DNA from: DATBED01 sp036276195
GTDB lineage: Bacteria; Patescibacteriota; Saccharimonadia; Saccharimonadales; UBA4665
NCBI GenBank assembly: GCA_036276195.1
Contig: DATBED010000032.1
Coordinates: 1 to 44,884, forward strand
Length of the DNA: 44,884 nucleotides
Reading direction: 5' to 3'
Positions 6,715-12,064 of this stretch are shown piece by piece. Position 1 is the first letter of the stretch. The number at the start of each line of letters is the position of its first letter. A program made the translations under genes and the position numbers. Below the pieces are notes generated by a model, which made no database searches, was not told the DNA's origin, and saw only the letters and a program-made list of their open reading frames with translations.

Positions 6715-7092
6715 TTGTTCGGTGGCTGTAGCCGCTTCAAATGCAGTGCGGGTTACATAGATACCGGCTTCGCGGCCAGTCCAATCATCACCGTTACGAA
6801 TTTCACCAGTTTCTTCATCTAAAGCGAAGCTTCCAATAACTTGTCCAACACCGTATTTTTGCTCTGCCCTTTCTAGGGCAGCTCCAAAAGCAACTTCGCT
6901 CGGACTTTCTCGCAAGATTGCCACCCCACTGCCGGCATATCCGCTTGGGGTTTCATCTGCCAAAGGATAGTTACGAATGTGAACCACGGAACCAGCTTTT
7001 AAGTAATCAGGCACCCACGAGTAAGCATTTGGTGCTGCCAAATCAGGGTTAATAGGGTCGAAATTCTCTTGCGTAATTGGAGCATGTATCAT
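6712..7092 (-). CDS. Small cassette protein, unrecognised
   Basis: About 126 residues starting MIHAPITQENFDPINPDLAA. The middle (GSGVAILRESPSEVAFGAAL, then ERAEQKYGVGQVIGSF) alternates strand and helix and loosely resembles small ferredoxin-like YCII proteins, but this is only a guess. The frame extends six codons further to another ATG, but that stretch contains the -10 box TATTAT, so I place the start at 7090-7092. The stop codon lies inside repeat C. There is no partner gene, so this is a single-gene cassette between repeats D and C. Confidence 0.6.
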   Translation of the reverse strand: MIHAPITQENFDPINPDLAAPNAYSWVPDYLKAGSVVHIRNYPLADETPSGYAGSGVAILRESPSEVAFGAALERAEQKYGVGQVIGSFALDEETGEIRNGDDWTGREAGIYVTRTAFEAATATEQ

Positions 7093-7098
7093 AACTAG

Positions 7099-7127
7099 AT
7101 AATATGACATAATGAACTATTTGTCAA
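7099..7127 (-). promoter_or_regulatory. Promoter of the 6712-7092 cassette gene
   Basis: TTGACA (7122-7127) and TATTAT (7099-7104), 17-bp spacer; ATG 6 nt beyond the -10 box, hence a predicted leaderless mRNA. The -35 box is two bases from repeat D. Confidence 0.82.
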
Positions 7128-7129
7128 TG

Positions 7130-7161
7130 TGGCGGACCGTAGCGCTAGAGATCTGGAACTA
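7130..7161 (-). repeat. Cassette repeat D (class I, 32 bp)
   Basis: Begins TGGCGGACCGTAGC on the + strand and ends GATCTGGAACTA. Same length as repeats A, C and G. It lies 15 bp past the stop of the 7177-7425 gene. Confidence 0.88.
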
Positions 7162-7176
7162 TTTTGCTGTTGGTGA

Positions 7177-7425
7177 CTACAAGCCCGCTGCGTCAATACA
7201 CGGTGGGCATATGCTATGAGAGTCTGATACTTTGAGCGTTCCTGGTGGCAGCTGCGTTACAGCATCGTCATAGGTCATCCAGCCTATTTCAGATGTTAAC
7301 CCTTGATTTAAATCTTTGACAAGATAAGTATGACCAGCTTCGGTCCCCGCTGCCACCGTGCCAGAACATGGTATCAGTAGATATTGGGATGCTCGTGGCT
7401 CTTCATCATGCCAGGATTCAGACAT
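7177..7425 (-). CDS. Small cassette protein with terminal CPPC motif
   Basis: 82 residues starting MSESWHDEEPRASQYLLIPC. There is a Cys at about residue 20 and a pair in SICPPCIDAAGL near the end, which could bind metal or form a disulfide; nothing else is diagnostic. The predicted secondary structure is strand-rich. I recognise no family. The start is supported by a complete promoter placing transcription start at the ATG (7423-7425). It is a single-gene cassette between repeats E and D, the shortest in the array. Confidence 0.55.
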   Translation of the reverse strand: MSESWHDEEPRASQYLLIPCSGTVAAGTEAGHTYLVKDLNQGLTSEIGWMTYDDAVTQLPPGTLKVSDSHSICPPCIDAAGL

Positions 7426-7431
7426 AATAAA

Positions 7432-7460
7432 ATACTATCATAAAAGTAGTATTTTGTCAA
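7432..7460 (-). promoter_or_regulatory. Promoter of the 7177-7425 cassette gene
   Basis: TTGACA (7455-7460) and TAGTAT (7432-7437), 17-bp spacer; ATG 6 nt beyond the -10 box. The -35 box is three bases from repeat E. Confidence 0.82.
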
Positions 7461-7463
7461 TCT

Positions 7464-7492
7464 TGGCGGGCTATAGTCGGACTTCCGAACAA
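7464..7492 (-). repeat. Cassette repeat E (class II, 29 bp)
   Basis: Begins TGGCGGGCTATAG on the + strand and ends TCGGACTTCCGAACAA, which contains the near-palindrome TCGGACTTCCGA. It is two bases shorter than repeats B and F. It lies 7 bp past the stop of the YafQ-like toxin. Confidence 0.85.
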
Positions 7493-7499
7493 TTGCACG

Positions 7500-7763
7500 T
7501 CATTTATAAAGTTGTTCGTGGGTGCCAATGGCAACAAAGTAAGCAGTTTTGCTATCTAACATCTGAAAATGCATTCGCAAATCACCATTAATTGATATAG
7601 AGCGGTGGCCAAACCACTCTCCTTTTAGTGAATGATTACGAAGGTCTTTGTGGAATGGTTCATCTTGAAATAGCTCAAGTATATCAAGTGCTTTATTTTG
7701 CTGCCGAGCAGTAAGCCGTCGGATAAATTGCCTATCAAAGTCAGGGCTGAAACGAACTTGCAT
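7500..7763 (-). CDS. YafQ-like toxin (RelE superfamily)
   Basis: 87 residues. The core HKDLRNHSLKGEWFGHRSIS followed by a strand (INGDLRMHFQML) and a C-terminal IGTHEQLYK matches the YafQ branch of RelE toxins: LRxHxLxGxWxGxRxxHI, a central Arg, then GTHxxL with the conserved His near the end. YafQ cleaves mRNA on the translating ribosome. The gene starts 4 bp after the DinJ-like antitoxin gene. The pair forms the cassette between repeats F and E. Confidence 0.82.
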   Translation of the reverse strand: MQVRFSPDFDRQFIRRLTARQQNKALDILELFQDEPFHKDLRNHSLKGEWFGHRSISINGDLRMHFQMLDSKTAYFVAIGTHEQLYK

Positions 7764-7767
7764 AGAA

Positions 7768-8049
7768 TTATTTCTTCATCAATGAAACAAGGTGTTTGCG
7801 GGCTTCCTGTTTGTTCATTGGTGGAGTAGCAAGACCCGCTTTAAGATCTGCCTCAGCCTCACGTATGACTTTTTCTAAATAAGGAGTCGGCTTAAACCCA
7901 GGTGTGAGTACTACTCTTCCCTCTTGCATAGTTTGCTTAAGAACGACTGTTACGAACGCACTTACAGATAAACCAACAGAATTAGCAAACTTTGTTATTT
8001 CTTTTTTTGTCTGCTGATCAGTTCTGATGCTTAATAATGTGTCGCCCAT
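7768..8049 (-). CDS. RelB/DinJ-type antitoxin
   Basis: 93 residues. The N-terminus (LLSIRTDQQTKKEITKFANS, then VGLSVSAFVTVVLKQ) is the RelB/DinJ ribbon-helix-helix pattern, with R/DxxxKxEAxxIxxxxGLSxSxAI spacing, followed by a helical toxin-binding tail. The start ATG (8047-8049) is 6 nt past a -10 box, so the mRNA should be leaderless. It is the first gene of the dinJ-yafQ-like operon and probably its own repressor. Confidence 0.82.
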   Translation of the reverse strand: MGDTLLSIRTDQQTKKEITKFANSVGLSVSAFVTVVLKQTMQEGRVVLTPGFKPTPYLEKVIREAEADLKAGLATPPMNKQEARKHLVSLMKK

Positions 8050-8055
8050 GATTAC

Positions 8056-8085
8056 ATTGTATAGCGTATGTAATCAATCAGTCAA
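8056..8085 (-). promoter_or_regulatory. Promoter of the dinJ-yafQ-like cassette
   Basis: TTGACT (8080-8085) and TACAAT (8056-8061), 18-bp spacer; ATG 6 nt beyond the -10 box. Unlike the other cassettes, about 75 bp separate this promoter from repeat F. That stretch contains TCCGATCGGA (8121-8130) and a TTTCCGAACCGAGG string that may be remains of a further repeat. Confidence 0.78.
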
Positions 8086-8160
8086 CTTATTGAGAACAAT
8101 GTTTCCGAACCGAGGTAGTGTCCGATCGGAGGTCAAATTCCGACAGGGGTAGAATACAAT

Positions 8161-8191
8161 TGGCGGGACATCGAGTCGGACTTCCGAACAA
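8161..8191 (-). repeat. Cassette repeat F (class II, 31 bp)
   Basis: Begins TGGCGGGACATCGAG on the + strand and ends GGACTTCCGAACAA. It differs from repeat B at only three positions. It lies 46 bp past the stop of the 8238-8561 gene, the largest such gap in the array. Confidence 0.87.
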
Positions 8192-8237
8192 CTAAGGAGA
8201 AGTAGCTTAAGCTATACCCTAAAAATAGACTAGCCTA

Positions 8238-8561
8238 TCATTTGGGGATACTTAATCTTTCGATAAGCTCGTGAGCTACTCGTATTTGATTACCTTTCCT
8301 ATGAGCTTGTGCGTAGCTATCTTTTGCCCAATAGAAGTCACCTTTTCTTTCACGCCTCACTCCCTCTGAGAAATAGGCATCCATAGCCAGGGCAGTATCA
8401 ATTGCTGCTGGCCCATCATCCATTGGCAAAGCTGTAAGATGTCCAAAGTCTGCAATATCTCTCGGGGCTATTAAATCACCTCTTTTATGCCTTTGCATAG
8501 CTTCATAATCTACACGGTCATCTTCAGTTAATGCCGTATGTTCTTGCGATTGAATGCTCAT
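8238..8561 (-). CDS. Small cassette protein, unrecognised
   Basis: 107 residues, soluble and acidic. The C-terminal half (YFSEGVRRERKGDFYWAKDS, then YAQAHRKGNQIRVAHELIER) looks like a short helical-repeat (TPR-like) hairpin; the first half is unlike anything I know. The start is fixed by an excellent promoter with the ATG 6 nt past the -10 box. It is a single-gene cassette between repeats G and F, the one closest to the recombinase segment. Confidence 0.58.
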   Translation of the reverse strand: MSIQSQEHTALTEDDRVDYEAMQRHKRGDLIAPRDIADFGHLTALPMDDGPAAIDTALAMDAYFSEGVRRERKGDFYWAKDSYAQAHRKGNQIRVAHELIERLSIPK

Positions 8562-8567
8562 AAATAC

Positions 8568-8596
8568 ATATTAGCATAAACTTGATGATAAGTAAA
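8568..8596 (-). promoter_or_regulatory. Promoter of the 8238-8561 cassette gene
   Basis: TTTACT (8591-8596) and an extended -10 TGCTAATAT (-10 hexamer 8568-8573), 17-bp spacer; ATG 6 nt beyond the -10 box. The -35 box is 5 bp from repeat G. Confidence 0.78.
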
Positions 8597-8601
8597 TATC
8601 G

Positions 8602-8633
8602 TGGCGGGCCGTAGCTTATGAAGTTTGGAATTA
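8602..8633 (-). repeat. Cassette repeat G (class I, 32 bp)
   Basis: Begins TGGCGGGCCGTAGC on the + strand and ends AGTTTGGAATTA. The first nine bases equal the 3' end of tRNA-Asp. It is the repeat nearest the serine recombinase segment and a candidate for that segment's far attachment site. Confidence 0.85.
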
Positions 8634-8681
8634 TTTTGGTAGCAGTACGGGATGATAGAATTAGCTCAGAGGGTTTATATT

Positions 8682-9260
8682 ATGGACACTGAAAAACAAG
8701 TTGCAGAACTGGGGGCTAAACTAGCTGAAGTACTTATCCGTAACACGGCCACTGCTATATCAACTAGAGTACGGTCTGCTAAAGCTAAGAAGAACAGCGA
8801 AGAAACAATCCAAGAGCTTGAGGAGATAGTCAGTAGTCTGATTACAGACAAAAACGAGTTAGTGCAAATTGCACAAGCGTATGAACAAGAATTTGTTGCT
8901 CAACAAATCTCCAAAAAAGACATCGAATATATAACTACAAAATTTATTCCTGTGTTGAAAGACCTTATCAAGCAGACCTCTGGTGATGATGCCAAGCTGC
9001 AAAAGACCATTGATGATCTAACACCGTTACTCTCCGTTGAAACGCTAACTGTGTTACAGCTTATCGGGTTCAATTATAAGAAAGCTATCGGTGAGCCGCT
9101 AACCCTACTACTGCAACGGTCTATAGCATCAAAAGCTGCCGTCGACTCAGCAAATGCTAACGAGCTGCAAAAACTCTACGTCAGATATAACACCGAGCTT
9201 CTAAAGGTCTCTCAGGACAAAGAAGCATCAGATAGATTTGAGCGTTTACGCTCCCTCTGA
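8682..9260 (+). CDS. Helical protein, unrecognised
   Basis: About 192 residues starting MDTEKQVAELGAKLAEVLIR; nearly all alpha-helical and charged, without cysteines, membrane segments or motifs I know. I choose the ATG at 8682 because AGAGGG (8669-8674) lies 8 nt before it; an ATG ten codons upstream has no ribosome-binding site. It is the first plus-strand gene of the island and overlaps the end of the converging next gene by 15 bp. The two may act together, but nothing shows this. Confidence 0.6.
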   Translation: MDTEKQVAELGAKLAEVLIRNTATAISTRVRSAKAKKNSEETIQELEEIVSSLITDKNELVQIAQAYEQEFVAQQISKKDIEYITTKFIPVLKDLIKQTSGDDAKLQKTIDDLTPLLSVETLTVLQLIGFNYKKAIGEPLTLLLQRSIASKAAVDSANANELQKLYVRYNTELLKVSQDKEASDRFERLRSL

Positions 9261-9932
9261 TCCATCAGGCACAAGTTGTGTACCCAGCTTGCGGGCCACT
9301 ACGTCAAGCTCTTGTATAGTAATGTTGGTGATGTCAGTGTGTTTTAGCGTAACAGCCATCATTGTTAGGGCGGATATGCAGCTTGCTTGTTTCAATAGAT
9401 TAAGTTGACCGTCTTTTAATCTCTTATTGGTGATGTAGTTGAGCGAGCCTGGGTTTGGGTGTCCAAAGTAACTCAACATATCGTACACGGTAATAAATGC
9501 ATTGCCACTAGCTTTGAGGCGGTCTTCTATGGACGCGTTTGTCCATTTATTAGCTTGCTTTAGTTCTCGTGATTGCGCGATTGCGTCAATGCCTTTAGCG
9601 GCCGCGCTACGCATAACCTCATTGAATTTTGTCATACTTTCAACATAGGCTTTTGCGTATTTTTCGGGCTTGTCGTAGATATATAAGAGGTCAATAACAT
9701 TCTCAAGGCCAGTCCTAACGGCCGCACCACCGCCTATAAGTAACCCCTTATGCAGCGCATCCCTAGATACAATAAAATACTCAAAGCCAAGCCGAAAAAC
9801 AATAAGCGCCGCACCCTTTGATGGGTCTGCTTTTGGCTCTATATTCTGCTGCTGCAGACCATCGTATACACGCTTCATTAGCTCACTAACTTCAGCAACA
9901 ATGTCGTCTATGTCGGCTCGTATCTCTAACAT
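9246..9932 (-). CDS. Helical protein, possibly DUF5677-like
   Basis: 228 residues, helical. The middle reads GGGAAVRTGLENVIDLLYIY, followed by DKPEKYAKAYVESM, and later MLSYFGHPNPGSLNYI. An Arg-x-x-x-Glu helix followed by a H-P-N/S motif recalls the DUF5677 group of proteins found near mobile elements, an uncertain comparison from memory. The end overlaps the convergent upstream neighbour tail to tail. The start ATG is at 9930-9932 without a clear ribosome-binding site. Confidence 0.55.
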   Translation of the reverse strand: MLEIRADIDDIVAEVSELMKRVYDGLQQQNIEPKADPSKGAALIVFRLGFEYFIVSRDALHKGLLIGGGAAVRTGLENVIDLLYIYDKPEKYAKAYVESMTKFNEVMRSAAAKGIDAIAQSRELKQANKWTNASIEDRLKASGNAFITVYDMLSYFGHPNPGSLNYITNKRLKDGQLNLLKQASCISALTMMAVTLKHTDITNITIQELDVVARKLGTQLVPDGSEGA

Positions 9933-10063
9933 ACATCAATAATACCAGAGGTGGGGGTGGGCCCAAAAGGTACTGCAGTTTGGCAGAACGCTAATGAGCG
10001 TAGCGAGTCGTTACCCTATTGACGTGGATTAGTGTCCGAAAAATATTTCTAAAAATTTTAGTG

Positions 10064-10558
10064 CTAGTGAGAACTTAGTATCTCACCAATAGATTGTAAT
10101 TTGACATAGTACCCAGCACCATCGGCAGTTACGCAGTAGGTAGGTGTTTTGCTCTTTATTGTGCACCCTGGTCCTACTGAGTATGCTTTGTGATGCACTC
10201 GATCAACTACATAATCATAGAACGTTATTGTGTGGCCACTAGCCGTCGTTGCAGATGATACGCTATACGTCGTATTACTGGATATGGAATACCAATGCTT
10301 TGGTGAGCTAACAACAGAGATAGAGTCTAGATTTGACTCGCCAACGGGGCTTCCTACCTGTAGAGTATAGTATTTGTTTGGTGCACTTGCAGCGGAAACG
10401 GATATGGAGCCTAGAGCCTGGTACGATGGCCTACTAATAATAATGTGTAGCCACGCCAAGACTACAATAGCAATGACTATAGCGATGGCGGCTATCGTAT
10501 AAGCCAAGACCCTATTTATTGTTTTTAATTTTGTACTTACACGTTTATATAATTTCAT
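10064..10558 (-). CDS. Membrane-anchored extracytoplasmic protein, unrecognised
   Basis: About 164 residues from the ATG at 10556-10558; a TTG eight codons upstream is less likely. A basic start (MKLYKRVSTKLKTIN) is followed by one strong membrane helix (VLAYTIAAIAIVIAIVVLAW, near residues 18-40), then a Ser/Thr-rich, strand-forming outer domain with two cysteines (GPGCTIKSKTPTYCV) that could form a disulfide. No family recognised. It lies just downstream of the structured RNA and terminator at 10584-10736, which could be its regulatory leader. Confidence 0.6.
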   Translation of the reverse strand: MKLYKRVSTKLKTINRVLAYTIAAIAIVIAIVVLAWLHIIISRPSYQALGSISVSAASAPNKYYTLQVGSPVGESNLDSISVVSSPKHWYSISSNTTYSVSSATTASGHTITFYDYVVDRVHHKAYSVGPGCTIKSKTPTYCVTADGAGYYVKLQSIGEILSSH

Positions 10559-10583
10559 TGCAATAAGTTCTTTCTGCGGCAAT

Positions 10584-10736
10584 TAAAAAGCTCGCCACGA
10601 GCGGCAGCCTTTCGGCCACCCACTGCCGTTTCCAGCAATGACAACGGAAAGAAGTACTCATGACGAGCTGTTTCTTTCCGTTGATTTGATGACCATGCCA
10701 ATTACTTGGTTTAGGTCGTAGTGGTTTACCACTTAG
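10584..10736 (-). ncRNA. Candidate structured RNA ending in an intrinsic terminator
   Basis: On the minus strand a TACAAT box (10742-10747) precedes four successive stems: AGTGG/CCACT (10720-10733), AACGGAAAGAA/TTCTTTCCGTT (10643-10682, perfect 11 bp), CGGCAG/CTGCCG with an inner GGC/GCC hairpin (10602-10628), and GCTCG-TGG-CGAGC (10590-10602) followed by TTTTT. The loop of the second stem contains AGCTCG, which can also pair with CGAGCT of the terminator. That gives an alternative, antiterminator-like or pseudoknotted fold. No open frame of note runs through it. It may be a free small RNA or a regulatory leader of the gene that starts at 10558. The -35 box is weak. Confidence 0.55.
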
Positions 10737-10908
10737 ACAACATTGTAACCTAAAAAAATATACACACCGTAGGGATTGAGCAGAATACCCCCGTTATACC
10801 TGTCTAATACTGATTTTTTAAATATCCATAAATGCGTACTAAATACGGGGTTTTCCGTCTGCGCACGGACGCGCGCAAAAATTTTAATGCGTATAATCAG
10901 TAACGTCT

Positions 10909-11643
10909 ATGGCTAACACCGATTTTAGATATTCACTTGAGGACTTTCAGAAACTTCCAGACTGGTTACAACGTAGTTGGAACGTGTTTATGCGAGTAAG
11001 TATCAGAGCGGACTACAAACAGGACATAGCGACCACCAGAGAGGCTGTACAGGCTGGTAAGGCTTACCAAGCTAACGAGGTGATACGCATACAGAGAGAT
11101 TACGGGCTTGGGCAGAATATGGACAAACTAATTAAGCTACAGTTTGCCAAACCTGATGCAACAGATAACGAACTATTGAACGCCATTACGCCTACTATGC
11201 GATTTATTAATTACGGTGTTGGTAAGGTCCAGCCGTCCGATGATCCAGCGGGAGAGTTTGAGGCTAACGAGCGTCTGAATAAGCTCTATATAGAGAAGCG
11301 AGGTATAGACTTAACAAGGACAAAGGAACTGACCCACCTTCTAATCCCGCCTAATACAACGAAGAACGAATTAAAGAGCTTTATAGATGAGTATTACGAT
11401 GATGCTTCGGGGCTAATTAGTGCTGGTGAGCTGTACTTTGAATCCGAAAAGAATACAAAAAAGCGAATTACCAGGGTAACGAAAGACAGTATTATTGATG
11501 AGCGAATCTATGAATTAAGGGCTAGTGGTGTATATCCGAAAGACATTACTCCCCTGATAAATGCCGAGTTTGATAGAGATTTAGAACCATTTGAAGTGAA
11601 CAAAAGACTCAACCAAATGAAAAGGCGGAAAAGTCGTCAATAA
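10909..11643 (+). CDS. Island protein, unrecognised
   Basis: 244 residues, hydrophilic and helical, with no membrane segment. The C-terminal region (ERIYELRASGVYPKDITPLI, then NAEFDRDLEPFEVNKRLNQM) has a helix-turn-helix-like spacing and a very basic tail (KRRKSRQ), so nucleic-acid binding is plausible. The phrase EANERLNKLYIEKRG in the middle partly repeats this pattern, suggesting an internal duplication. TATAAT (10892-10897) lies 11 nt before the ATG; no ribosome-binding site is seen. It belongs to the plus-strand group leading to the recombinase. Confidence 0.55.
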   Translation: MANTDFRYSLEDFQKLPDWLQRSWNVFMRVSIRADYKQDIATTREAVQAGKAYQANEVIRIQRDYGLGQNMDKLIKLQFAKPDATDNELLNAITPTMRFINYGVGKVQPSDDPAGEFEANERLNKLYIEKRGIDLTRTKELTHLLIPPNTTKNELKSFIDEYYDDASGLISAGELYFESEKNTKKRITRVTKDSIIDERIYELRASGVYPKDITPLINAEFDRDLEPFEVNKRLNQMKRRKSRQ

Positions 11644-11691
11644 ACATTAGGCTTAGTGAAGATTTCGGCGAAGTCGTAGTTTTTCTAAAGT

Positions 11692-11756
11692 GGTGTTAAA
11701 GCTAACACCAAGAAATATCCTCGTTGTGTGGTGTTAGCCAGCGAGGATATTTTTTA
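11692..11756 (+). terminator. Terminator with a possible competing antiterminator
   Basis: AATATCCTCG (11714-11723) pairs with CGAGGATATT (11742-11751), followed by a T-run: an intrinsic terminator. Just upstream, GGTGTTA/TAACACC (11692-11709) forms another hairpin. The terminator loop carries GGTGTTAGC (11730-11738), the exact complement of GCTAACACC (11701-11709). Pairing of these two would join the hairpins or block the terminator. It sits between the genes at 10909 and 11778. Confidence 0.65.
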
Positions 11757-11777
11757 TCTCGTGAAAGCTAAAACACC

Positions 11778-11978
11778 ATGCAAGACAGCACTAATGTCAG
11801 TTCTAGAAAACGTAGCTCCATAGAGGAGTTAATTGCTGACGCTCTGACAAAAGAATCCGAGCAGGACTTAAACGAGGAGCAGTTAAACCTACTGCGCTTG
11901 TGTCGTCTGCTATTAAAAATTGAGTATCGCCATGAATACGGTGATGGTCCTATTGGTGAGGTAAATGATGGGGTATAA
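11778..11978 (+). CDS. Small acidic protein, unrecognised
   Basis: 66 residues starting MQDSTNVSSRKRSSIEELIA, with a helical, Leu- and Glu-rich centre (NEEQLNLLRLCRLLLKIEYR). No family recognised. Its end overlaps the -10 box of the recombinase promoter. It lies 22 bp after the attenuator-like terminator, so its expression may depend on read-through. A small regulator of the recombinase is possible, but only position suggests it. Confidence 0.45.
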   Translation: MQDSTNVSSRKRSSIEELIADALTKESEQDLNEEQLNLLRLCRLLLKIEYRHEYGDGPIGEVNDGV

Positions 11979-12064
11979 TGTGGTTATGATAAGCCTTGCA
12001 AGCATACAAATATCCCCTGTTAACTTTTGCTTGCAAGGCGTGGTTAACGGGGGTTATTTGTATG
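11974..12064 (+). promoter_or_regulatory. Recombinase promoter and interleaved inverted-repeat leader
   Basis: TATAAT (11974-11979) is followed by two interleaved inverted repeats in the order A-B-A'-B'. A is GCCTTGCAAGCA (11993-12004), matched perfectly by A' (12028-12039). B (12003-12024, starting CATACAAATA, ending TGTTAAC) is matched in 20 of 22 positions by B' (12043-12064). B' contains the GGGGG ribosome-binding site and the ATG of the recombinase. Pairing B with B' would hide the start; pairing A with A' loops out B. As DNA, the same block could be a recombinase binding site. Confidence 0.75.

Noticed and set aside
4845..8633. Repeats as classical integron attC sites
   Set aside because: The RYYYAAC and GTTRRRY boxes and the folded bottom-strand structure are not visible, and no IntI-type integrase is in the island; the tyrosine recombinase at 16567 looks like chromosomal Xer.
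4845..8633. Repeats as a CRISPR array or as dif/pdif sites
   Set aside because: Spacing of 330-1070 bp with genes between excludes CRISPR; the two ends are not inverted copies of each other as XerC/XerD half-sites would be.
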